DNA of 13,076 bases from Alphaproteobacteria bacterium (GTDB lineage Bacteria > Pseudomonadota > Alphaproteobacteria > Rickettsiales > Rickettsiaceae), in NCBI GenBank assembly GCA_030430995.1, contig JAUIKA010000017.1, positions 1-13,076 on the forward strand, written 5' to 3'. A program made the translations under genes and the position numbers. How positions within the stretch are numbered: position 1 is the first letter of the stretch; every line of letters begins with the position of its first letter. The notes below the pieces were generated by a model. That model saw only the letters and a program-made list of their open reading frames with translations, was not told where the DNA came from and did no database searches. Below, piece by piece: positions 6,017-12,899 of the stretch.

Positions 6017-7894
6017 ATGAAAAAAGAAATAACAAATTATCGAATAGATTTTCAAAATGGAAGTATAACTGAGCTATCAAATAACTTTTCTACATACTAC
6101 CATTGCACCAAGTTAACTAATAATGATAAAAAGAATTATTTATGCATTATCTATGATAATAGCTTTTATATTCCAGGAGATATAATAGAGAAGATTACAG
6201 AATCACCCATGCCCAATATGCCTACAATAGAAGATTATGGCATGTACTCTCTAGAAGATGGCACAAAAAAATTTGTAGTAATAATAGAAAGCTATGATTA
6301 TAAATCTTCTCTCGAATCAATGTTAAACAACCACAGAAGTTTTTCAGAAAAAGAAATAATAAATAATATAGCACTTCCCATATTAAACTCAATTATATAT
6401 TGCATCAATAAAGAGATACCACTTGGAGGCATAAGCCCCAATAATATATTTTATGACGGGGAGCAAATAAAAATCAGAGAGAATTTTTCTTTCCCCATTA
6501 ATTACACACAACAGGATGCATTTATAGCCCCTGAACTAATAAATACTGATGCTAGATTCAGAACCCCTTATTCACATAAAAGCGACTTATATTCTTTAGG
6601 GATATTATTGCATATGCTATATAGTGAAAGCACTATATCTGCGTCTATTGAAGAAAAATTAAGACATGGCAGCTTCCATAGCCTATCTAATATATGTTCT
6701 TTGCCATTTAAATTAAACAAAATTGTTAAATTACTAGTAGAAGATGATATATATAACCGCCCTAATGCCTCACAAATGCTGCAATATATTTTATATGATA
6801 CAGCACCAACAATAAAAAGAAACAAGCTATATAACTATGATATTAGCTTCAATAAAAATATATATTCTCATTTAAAGCATCTAGCAAATGACCTATATAA
6901 TAGCTGGGAAGAAGCTCTAAGTTTTGTCTCGCAAGATAAATTCTTCCATATACTACAAAGATATAAACATCTTGGTTTTTCAAAACTACTCAATACAAAT
7001 AATATGAACCGAGAAAAAACATTGTTAAGATTTTTATCAAGAATAGACCCCACAGGCCCCATTTATATTAGAGAATTCATATTTTCTCCTGTATGCTTGA
7101 TGCAAATATGCTATGAGTTTATAGATGATATTGGCATTATATCAAATATAATTTATTCTATAAAAGATCTTAACCTAGACACAAAATACTCTAATCTATA
7201 TGACTACTTTAATATAAAAAGAATTCAAACAAATATAGATGAAGTTACAAATTCAGACCAAGGCAGCCGGCTAGAACAAATATTATATCAAAATAACCCT
7301 TACATAGCTTGCCAGGGTAAAAATTTAGAGAAATATTATATAACTGATATAGAGGAGTTATTGCGCTTATTAGAAAATAGCCCTGAACAAATTGAGAATA
7401 ATAACATTACTAGCTTTATAAAAGCAAAATTAGGACTCGTAGAAAGCAATATAGAAAAATATGTCAATAATTTTATACCTTATAATAGATCTTTAGATAT
7501 TCTGTACTTATTCTCTACAGTAAAAGAGCATATGCAAAATGCATCTACAAAAAATATATGCAAATATATAGGGAAGAAAGTATGGGAATATATCTCAGAA
7601 CATGTGAGCCACATAAAATTAAAAGAAATAATAAAAAAACAAATAGAAGTATTGTCAGAAAAGGAAGATTTGAAAAAAATAATCGAATTATTAAACAATA
7701 ACTCAGTTTTTGATAATGACAATAAAGGCTATATAAATGCTATGAAAGAAACTGAGAAGCTAGATAATAAAATAGCCGACTTATCTGAGAGTACAAATAT
7801 TTTTAATAAATATTATAACTTAGGGCATATTGCAGTATTTATTTCTGCCTATATACTTCTAGTAATAGCACTAATGCTAGTAACATTAATATAA
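6017..7894 (+). CDS. Pseudokinase-like membrane-anchored protein
   Basis: It has 625 residues. Residues about 20-260 follow a eukaryotic-type Ser/Thr kinase fold but lack the catalytic residues. Where HRDxKPxN is expected there is LGGISPNNIF (136-145), so the catalytic Asp is Gly138 and the Lys is Ser140; only the Asn (143) remains. The DFG position reads ENF (155-157), and no VAIK-type lysine is evident in CIIYDNSFY (43-51). By contrast the structural C-lobe motifs are preserved: APE (171-173), SDLYSLGILL (189-198) and NRPNASQML (247-255). Residues about 265-595 are helical and charged with no domain I recognise, and 600-625 form a C-terminal transmembrane helix, predicting a cytoplasmic tail-anchored protein. 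It starts 5 bp after mreC and is followed 13 bp later by a membrane protein gene, suggesting an envelope role. I recall similar degenerate kinase-like proteins in other alphaproteobacteria, but cannot verify this here. Confidence 0.8.
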   Translation: MKKEITNYRIDFQNGSITELSNNFSTYYHCTKLTNNDKKNYLCIIYDNSFYIPGDIIEKITESPMPNMPTIEDYGMYSLEDGTKKFVVIIESYDYKSSLESMLNNHRSFSEKEIINNIALPILNSIIYCINKEIPLGGISPNNIFYDGEQIKIRENFSFPINYTQQDAFIAPELINTDARFRTPYSHKSDLYSLGILLHMLYSESTISASIEEKLRHGSFHSLSNICSLPFKLNKIVKLLVEDDIYNRPNASQMLQYILYDTAPTIKRNKLYNYDISFNKNIYSHLKHLANDLYNSWEEALSFVSQDKFFHILQRYKHLGFSKLLNTNNMNREKTLLRFLSRIDPTGPIYIREFIFSPVCLMQICYEFIDDIGIISNIIYSIKDLNLDTKYSNLYDYFNIKRIQTNIDEVTNSDQGSRLEQILYQNNPYIACQGKNLEKYYITDIEELLRLLENSPEQIENNNITSFIKAKLGLVESNIEKYVNNFIPYNRSLDILYLFSTVKEHMQNASTKNICKYIGKKVWEYISEHVSHIKLKEIIKKQIEVLSEKEDLKKIIELLNNNSVFDNDNKGYINAMKETEKLDNKIADLSESTNIFNKYYNLGHIAVFISAYILLVIALMLVTLI

Positions 7895-7907
7895 AAACAT
7901 AATAAAT

Positions 7908-8360
7908 ATGCTAACATCATTATATAATGGGATAATAAAAAAATTCTTCCTATGGACTAGGCTAATACCTTTAGTACTTATTTGTATATCTCTATTCATA
8001 TCAAAATCCTGTTTTATGCTAACTGTCGCATGGTTTTTGCCTTCTATCTTAGGCAATGTAATCTGCATGCGTGATGAGAGCCATTCTTATATAATCATTA
8101 CTATATTTAACTTAATAGCAGTGTTACCTTATATGAAAAATCTATTTAGTTCATTTGATATAACATATGCAGCCAAAATTATACTTGGTAACTTAAATAT
8201 GTGGTTTATTATATATAGCATATCTGTTTTTGGTAAAATATTACATATTATAGTGCCTTTATCATTTGCACATATAGGGATATATCATGCAAAGCTGAGC
8301 ATAAAAAAATTGGTACGCAGTAGACAAAAAATAGCACAGGAGTGGAACATAGAAATATAA
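7908..8360 (+). CDS. Small polytopic membrane protein, unknown function
   Basis: It has 150 residues and is strongly hydrophobic, with about four predicted membrane segments: residues 19-34 and 36-52 (LIPLVLICISLFISKSC, then MLTVAWFLPSILGNVICM), 61-75 (IIITIFNLIAVLPY), and a long stretch around 96-125 that could hold one or two helices. It ends in a basic, probably cytoplasmic tail (IKKLVRSRQKIAQEW). The conserved-looking motif TVAWFLPSILGN suggests a real family, but I do not recognise it. It is 13 bp downstream of the pseudokinase gene and overlaps the DsbA-like gene by 19 bp, so translational coupling on both sides is likely. A membrane partner of the pseudokinase is an inference from context only. 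Confidence 0.75.
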   Translation: MLTSLYNGIIKKFFLWTRLIPLVLICISLFISKSCFMLTVAWFLPSILGNVICMRDESHSYIIITIFNLIAVLPYMKNLFSSFDITYAAKIILGNLNMWFIIYSISVFGKILHIIVPLSFAHIGIYHAKLSIKKLVRSRQKIAQEWNIEI

Positions 8361-9037
8361 AAATAATTATAGCTATCATATGCTTTGCTCTTATGATATT
8401 TATATATTTTATTACTAATAAAGAAACACAAGAATGCCCTACCCTTTCTCAGGAAGATGTTAACACATCTATACATAGGTATTTAATGAAAAACCCTGAA
8501 GCTATTTTAGAATCTTTAGAGAAAATAAAGCGGAAGAAAATAGCGGAAGAGGAAGTAGAAGCAACTAAATTTATATCTGAAAATATGGATGTAATAGAAG
8601 CTTATAGCCCAATATGGCCACTGAAAGGGAAAATAGTTGTATTCTTTTATGACTATAGCTGCCCGCATTGCAAAGAAATATGCCTATTGCTTAGCAAAAT
8701 AGAAAATATTAAGATAATATACAAGCCCCTATGTTTTTATTCTAAATCTCAATATATTTCAGAGGTTATGCTGAGTTTATACCAAATAAAGCCAACTGCT
8801 TTTTTCCCTATAAATAATATAATTATGTCTAGCAAATATATAGACATACAAAAAATACTATCACAACATAATGTTTCTCAGGCAGATATAAATAAAAAGT
8901 TAGACTCAGGGCTTTGCTGGCTACTTTTGAATAAGAATAAAGAGCTAGCAGAAATTCTACATATAGACAGGATACCAGCTTTTATTATTGATGGTAAAGT
9001 ATATACAGATATTAGCGTTATCAAAGACTTGTTGTAA
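8342..9037 (+). CDS. DsbA-like thiol:disulfide oxidoreductase
   Basis: It has 231 residues from a GTG start at 8342, the first usable start after an in-frame TAG at 8321; a Shine-Dalgarno-like AGGAG abuts or overlaps this GTG, so the exact start is uncertain. An N-terminal transmembrane or signal-anchor helix (about 7-25) puts the rest in the periplasm. The thioredoxin-fold domain has the active site C107-P108-H109-C110, in VVFFYDYSCPHCKE, identical to the CPHC of classical DsbA. The cis-proline is P212 in DRIPAFIIDGKVY. A helical segment HRYLMKNPEAILESLEK (about 45-61) resembles the N-terminal dimerisation or stalk region of DsbA-family proteins such as ScsC-like or Com1-like oxidoreductases. 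The expected role is disulfide formation or isomerisation in exported proteins. It overlaps the upstream gene by 19 bp and is probably the last gene of the mreB cluster. Confidence 0.85.
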   Translation: MEHRNIKIIIAIICFALMIFIYFITNKETQECPTLSQEDVNTSIHRYLMKNPEAILESLEKIKRKKIAEEEVEATKFISENMDVIEAYSPIWPLKGKIVVFFYDYSCPHCKEICLLLSKIENIKIIYKPLCFYSKSQYISEVMLSLYQIKPTAFFPINNIIMSSKYIDIQKILSQHNVSQADINKKLDSGLCWLLLNKNKELAEILHIDRIPAFIIDGKVYTDISVIKDLL

Positions 9038-9058
9038 ATGAACATCTATACAACAAGT
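9027..9058. terminator. Inverted repeat over the end of the DsbA-like gene
   Basis: ACTTGTTGTA (9027-9036) and TACAACAAGT (9049-9058) form a perfect 10-bp stem with a 12-nt loop; the stem includes the stop codon region. It is followed on the plus strand by AAAAATATT rather than a T-run, so it is not a textbook intrinsic terminator. Its position at the end of the operon suggests 3'-end formation or message stabilisation. Confidence 0.4.
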
Positions 9059-9091
9059 AAAAATATTAACCTTTATATCATAGCTAATTAA

Positions 9092-9120
9092 TTTAGATTG
9101 AAGAAGAGTAGCTGTATAAT
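9092..9120 (+). promoter_or_regulatory. Predicted promoter for the 245-aa coiled-coil protein
   Basis: A perfect -10 TATAAT (9115-9120) is preceded at 17 bp by TTTAGA (9092-9097, 4 of 6 matches to TTGACA). Transcription would begin near 9127, about 23 nt before the ATG at 9150. This supports independent transcription of the accessory gene. Confidence 0.45.
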
Positions 9121-9149
9121 GATTCATATAGATATTCATTTTAATTATT

Positions 9150-9887
9150 ATGCAAAAAACAACTCAATTTGAAGATAAAATAAAAGCTCAAGTAAAATTT
9201 TTTGATTCACATATTAATAAATCTAAAGAAAATATAAAACTCTTTGACAATAGAATTATAAGGTTCCAAAAAGAACTTGCACGATTGGAAGAATATTTAA
9301 CATCCAAGCCAAAACCCTTGACAAATCCAGAACGCTTGAGAGTGGAAAAAATAAAAACAATTATAGAAAACAAAATTGACGGTTTTACCGAAGCTAAAAG
9401 TAAGTCGCAAAAGGATATAGAAGTATACGAAGAAAGAAAAAAATCATTGATTACAAAATACCCTTCCACTAGAAAAGGGCTCCAGCCGCTTAATAAAGCG
9501 AATCTTGAAAAGTTACAAAAACCCCTATCAGCTTCTCATTCACAAGAGTTTGATATTCCAAGGTCAGATTCAAGCAATACCATTTTACCAACTGATATAT
9601 CTTCTATTCCAAGGTCAGATTCAAGCAATACCATTTTATTAGAATCAGCAAACAATACTCCCAATGTAGCGCCAAAATCAATGTTAGGGAAAGGATTTAT
9701 TGATTTATCCAATGAGCCAGCTTTACCTCAGCAACAAGAGCAAGAGCAATTCGAGCATCCAACATCTACATCCAACTTAAGCAGTACTGGAAAATATCGA
9801 AAAAGAGATTATGTAATGAGAGTTATAACGGCACCAATAAGGGTAATTAGTCGACTAAAAAAAACACAAAATAAAATAGGTAGATAA
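9150..9887 (+). CDS. Coiled-coil protein with duplicated motif, possible effector
   Basis: It has 245 residues and is unrecognised. Residues about 5-105 are heavily charged and helical (FEDKIKAQVKFF, IIRFQKELARLEEYL, RVEKIKTIIENKI), predicting a coiled coil or helical hairpin broken by a proline-rich turn near 54-60. Residues 107-215 are low-complexity, rich in Ser, Pro, Asn and Gln, and contain an exact duplicated 11-mer, IPRSDSSNTIL (136-146 and 153-163). The last 30 residues are strongly basic (KYRKRDYVMRVITAPIRVISR, then KK and R), either a membrane-binding amphipathic helix or a C-terminal type IV secretion signal. There is no signal peptide or transmembrane helix. It has its own promoter and sits between the mre operon and a second accessory gene. 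A secreted effector is plausible but inferred only from architecture. Confidence 0.65.
   Translation: MQKTTQFEDKIKAQVKFFDSHINKSKENIKLFDNRIIRFQKELARLEEYLTSKPKPLTNPERLRVEKIKTIIENKIDGFTEAKSKSQKDIEVYEERKKSLITKYPSTRKGLQPLNKANLEKLQKPLSASHSQEFDIPRSDSSNTILPTDISSIPRSDSSNTILLESANNTPNVAPKSMLGKGFIDLSNEPALPQQQEQEQFEHPTSTSNLSSTGKYRKRDYVMRVITAPIRVISRLKKTQNKIGR
9554..9638 (+). repeat. Tandem in-frame duplication (51-bp unit)
   Basis: Two identical 34-bp copies lie at 9554-9587 and 9605-9638, offset by 51 bp (17 codons). They encode IPRSDSSNTIL twice; the 17-bp spacers after each copy have diverged. DNA-level identity of the repeats implies a recent duplication or active copy-number change, as seen in repeat-bearing surface or effector proteins. 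Confidence 0.9.
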
Positions 9888-10048
9888 TATATACATCCCT
9901 AATATTAGGTTTAATATAGATTTAATTAGTATATCTATGTATATATATCACAAAAATATAATAATATATCTTATTTTGTTAAAACTAATATTATTAATCA
10001 GACAATGATTTTATTATTAAATACATAATAACCATAATTAAAGATCAT

Positions 10049-10912
10049 ATGCCAGATACAAATACAATTAATCAAACAAAACAAGATTTAGAACAAAGAG
10101 CAGAAACGCTAAAATCAGTTAGAAAAAAATCTGAACAATTATCACAAGACTCACAACGCTTCAAAAGCGATGCTGCTGATTTGGCTAGGGCAATGAAAGA
10201 AAAAAGAGGTAAAGGTTTCATAGCTGAATTAAAAAGTTGGTGGAAAGGCAATCAGGAGGAAGAAACACCAAGAACTCAGCCAGGGTCTTTTATCAGTAAT
10301 GCATCTAGCGCCTCAGAAGAGAAAAAAGAAGAGCTACAAAAGAAAAAATCTAGTATTCAAAAAATAAAAGATGCATTTTGGAAAGGGTGGAATATAGGCA
10401 AAAAAATAGGTAAGAGGGTGTCAGATATTATATCAAATGTAGCAGATATGGCTTTGAACGGCAAAGTTGAGGAGCGTTATTCAGCAGGTAGTGGTAATGA
10501 GACAGAAAAAACTCAGAATCTAAATGAATCTGCAACCGCATTAAATAGAGCCCATGAGGGTCTTAATGCCGCAGAAAATGCATATAATAATGCATTATTA
10601 GAAGGCGTAAAAAACATAAATCATCTAAACAAACAAGCTCAATCATCTTTAGATCAATGGAAAGAAGTATATGATAAGACACGCCAAGAAGAAGCACAGA
10701 GGGCTCTGCAAGATGCACAAGATCAACTACGAAATGGAATAAAGGCAGCTTTGCAGAGAACGGAGTCATTGAGTGATATTGAAGCAAAATTTAATTCATT
10801 AGATAATACATGGAAACAATCTGTCTCTACAAAAAAACATAGAGGAAATTTTCGCTCCACTGTTAGTGCTATTTTTAGAAGAGGCAAGAAAGAAAGCGGA
10901 AAAGGTATATAA
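10049..10912 (+). CDS. R-SNARE-like coiled-coil protein, candidate effector
   Basis: It has 287 residues. Residues 10-49 fit the R-SNARE (VAMP/synaptobrevin) heptad register around R17 as zero layer: L14 (-1), L21 (+1), V24 (+2), S28 (+3), L31 (+4), S35 (+5), F38 (+6), A42 (+7) and L45 (+8), with LARAMKEK at the end where R-SNAREs have a basic juxtamembrane stretch. WWKG follows at 64-67. The N-terminal half of a full SNARE motif is missing. A second, weaker match is centred on R237 (about 220-258). Residues 103-137 form a basic amphipathic region (FWKGWNIGKKIGKRV); 145-225 are helical and rich in Ala, Asn and Gln. The C-terminus is strongly basic (RGNFRSTVSAIFRRGKK). No signal peptide or transmembrane segment is present. 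The gap before it (9888-10048) is AT-rich with no clear promoter. Mimicry or inhibition of host SNAREs after type IV secretion is my inference; a generic coiled coil is the alternative. Confidence 0.6.
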   Translation: MPDTNTINQTKQDLEQRAETLKSVRKKSEQLSQDSQRFKSDAADLARAMKEKRGKGFIAELKSWWKGNQEEETPRTQPGSFISNASSASEEKKEELQKKKSSIQKIKDAFWKGWNIGKKIGKRVSDIISNVADMALNGKVEERYSAGSGNETEKTQNLNESATALNRAHEGLNAAENAYNNALLEGVKNINHLNKQAQSSLDQWKEVYDKTRQEEAQRALQDAQDQLRNGIKAALQRTESLSDIEAKFNSLDNTWKQSVSTKKHRGNFRSTVSAIFRRGKKESGKGI

Positions 10913-10938
10913 AATCTTATAAAATTATTCCTATATAT

Positions 10939-10967
10939 CTTGCAAATTCTGCATCTTGCATTATATC
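10939..10967 (+). promoter_or_regulatory. Possible dnaK promoter, heat-shock-like
   Basis: CTTGCA (from 10939) is followed 16 bp after the CTTG by CATTATAT (10959-10966), loosely like alphaproteobacterial RpoH promoters (CTTG, then C-TAT-T). The same stretch also reads as a weak housekeeping promoter, TTGCAA (10940-10945) with TATATC (10962-10967). The start site would be about 25-30 nt before the dnaK ATG. Confidence 0.35.
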
Positions 10968-11000
10968 AAAACTATCTAATAATTAAAATAAGAGGTTAAG

Positions 11001-12896
11001 ATGGCAAAGATTATAGGAATAGACCTTGGAACTACAAATTCATGTGTTGCAGTTCTTGAAGGCAAAGAAGCAAAAGTAATACAAAATTTAGAAGGAGGCA
11101 ATACCATCCCTTCTATTGTTGCTTTCGCAAAAGGAGAAATATTAGTGGGTGACCCAGCAAAAAGACAAGCTGTAACAAACCCTAAAAACACTTTATATGG
11201 CACTAAAAGGCTGATAGGGAGAAAGTTCACAGACCCTAAGGTAGCAGAAGACCAAAAACTAGTCCCATATTCTATCGTTAGAGCTAATAGCGGAGATGCA
11301 TGGCTTGAAGCAGATGGGAAACAATATTCCCCTAGCCAAATAGGTGCTAATATATTGCAAAAAGCAAAAGAAGCAGCGGAAAGCTATTTAGGAGAAAAAG
11401 TAACAGAAGCTGTAATAACAGTTCCTGCTTATTTTGATGATGCGCAAAGGCAAGCAACTAAAGATGCAGGGAAAATAGCTGGGCTGGAAATAAAAAGGAT
11501 TATCAATGAGCCAACAGCAGCAGCACTGGCATATGGCCTAGATAAAAAAGGAAACAGATTAATAGCTGTATATGACCTTGGCGGAGGAACTTTTGATGTA
11601 TCTATATTAGAAATAGGTGATGGAGTATTTGAAGTGAAATCTACAAATGGAGATACTTTCTTAGGAGGGGAAGACTTTGACTCAAGAATATTAAACTTCT
11701 TAATAGATGAATTTAAAAAAGACTCCGGAGTAGATCTGAAGAAAGATCCACTAGCTCTGCAAAGGCTAAAGGAAGCGGCTGAGAAGGCAAAAAAAGAACT
11801 TTCATCAGCACAACAAACAGATATAAACTTGCCTTATGTAACGGCAGATGCTTCAGGGCCAAAGCATTTGAATGTTGTACTTACAAGAGCTAAGCTGGAG
11901 TCTTTAGTAGCAGATTTAGTGCAAAAAACAATAGACCCATGCAAAAAGGCTTTAGAAGATGCAGGTCTTAAAACTAGCGATATCCAAGATGTAGTTCTAG
12001 TAGGTGGTATGACAAGAATGCCTAAGGTAATAGAAACTGTGAAAAACTTCTTTGGCAAAGAGCCACATAAAGGAGTAAATCCGGATGAAGTGGTAGCAAA
12101 AGGCGCTGCAATACAAGCAGGAGTCCTGCAGGGAGATGTGAAAGATGTATTACTACTAGATGTAACACCTCTTTCACTTGGAATAGAAACATTAGGAGGT
12201 GTATTCACAAAACTGATAGAGAAAAATACAACAATTCCTACAAAGAAGAGCCAGGTATTCTCTACAGCGCAAGATAATCAGCCAGCTGTAAGCATACGTG
12301 TATGCCAGGGGGAGAGAGAATTTGCATCCCATAATAAGCTTTTAGGAGAGTTCACGTTAGAGGGCATACCGCCAGCCCCTAGAGGCGTGCCGCAAATTGA
12401 AGTTATCTTTGATATTGACGCTAATGGAATTGTGCATGTGACAGCTAAAGATAAATCTACTGGCAAAGAGCAAAAAATTACTATACAATCTAGTGGTGGC
12501 CTATCTGAAGCCGAAATAGAAAAAATGGTGAAGGATGCTGAAGATAATGCAGAAGAAGATAAAAAACGTAAAAATCTTATAGAAGCAAAAAATAAAGCTG
12601 AAAGCCAGATTTATACTGTTGAAAGCAGCATAAAAGAACATGGAGATAAACTGCAAGCTGCTGATAAAGATAAAATAGAAGCAGATATAAAAGCTTTGAA
12701 AGAAGCTTTGGAATCAGAAGATGAAGCTAGAATTACTTCCGCAACTGAAGCATTAGCACAAAGCTCTATGAAAATAGGTGAAGTGATGTATAAAAATGAA
12801 GAAGGTAAAGACCAGCATCAAAATACAGCTGAAGCTAAAGAGGAAAATAAAGAAGAAGAAAAAGTAGTAGACGCAGAATATCAAGATAAAAAATAA
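11001..12896 (+). CDS. dnaK: Chaperone protein DnaK (Hsp70)
   Basis: ATP-dependent Hsp70 chaperone that folds and protects proteins with DnaJ and GrpE. It has 631 residues, standard length. The nucleotide-binding domain (1-381) contains GIDLGTTNSCVAVLEG (6-21), the GRKF segment typical of Gram-negative DnaK, AVYDLGGGTFDVSILEIG and VVLVGGMTRMPKV. The interdomain linker DVLLLDV is at 382-388. The substrate-binding domain includes TPLSLGIETLGGVFT and the lid region with GGLSEAEIEKMVKDAE. The C-terminal tail ends in EEEKVVDAEYQDKK, close to the conserved DnaK tail. The ATG has a good ribosome-binding site, AGAGG at 10991-10995, one of the clearest in the window. dnaJ begins 3 bp after its stop. 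All catalytic motifs look intact. Confidence 0.98.
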   Translation: MAKIIGIDLGTTNSCVAVLEGKEAKVIQNLEGGNTIPSIVAFAKGEILVGDPAKRQAVTNPKNTLYGTKRLIGRKFTDPKVAEDQKLVPYSIVRANSGDAWLEADGKQYSPSQIGANILQKAKEAAESYLGEKVTEAVITVPAYFDDAQRQATKDAGKIAGLEIKRIINEPTAAALAYGLDKKGNRLIAVYDLGGGTFDVSILEIGDGVFEVKSTNGDTFLGGEDFDSRILNFLIDEFKKDSGVDLKKDPLALQRLKEAAEKAKKELSSAQQTDINLPYVTADASGPKHLNVVLTRAKLESLVADLVQKTIDPCKKALEDAGLKTSDIQDVVLVGGMTRMPKVIETVKNFFGKEPHKGVNPDEVVAKGAAIQAGVLQGDVKDVLLLDVTPLSLGIETLGGVFTKLIEKNTTIPTKKSQVFSTAQDNQPAVSIRVCQGEREFASHNKLLGEFTLEGIPPAPRGVPQIEVIFDIDANGIVHVTAKDKSTGKEQKITIQSSGGLSEAEIEKMVKDAEDNAEEDKKRKNLIEAKNKAESQIYTVESSIKEHGDKLQAADKDKIEADIKALKEALESEDEARITSATEALAQSSMKIGEVMYKNEEGKDQHQNTAEAKEENKEEEKVVDAEYQDKK

Positions 12897-12899
12897 AAT

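Noticed and set aside
9900..9993. Imperfect inverted repeat TAATATTAGGTTTA / TAAAACTAATATTA with a 66-nt spacer
   Set aside because: Almost purely A/T with a mismatch and a long loop; easily expected by chance in this composition, and no adjacent element supports it.
11834..12208. Minus-strand open frame (124 codons) antisense to dnaK
   Set aside because: Covers a conserved part of dnaK and has no recognisable features.
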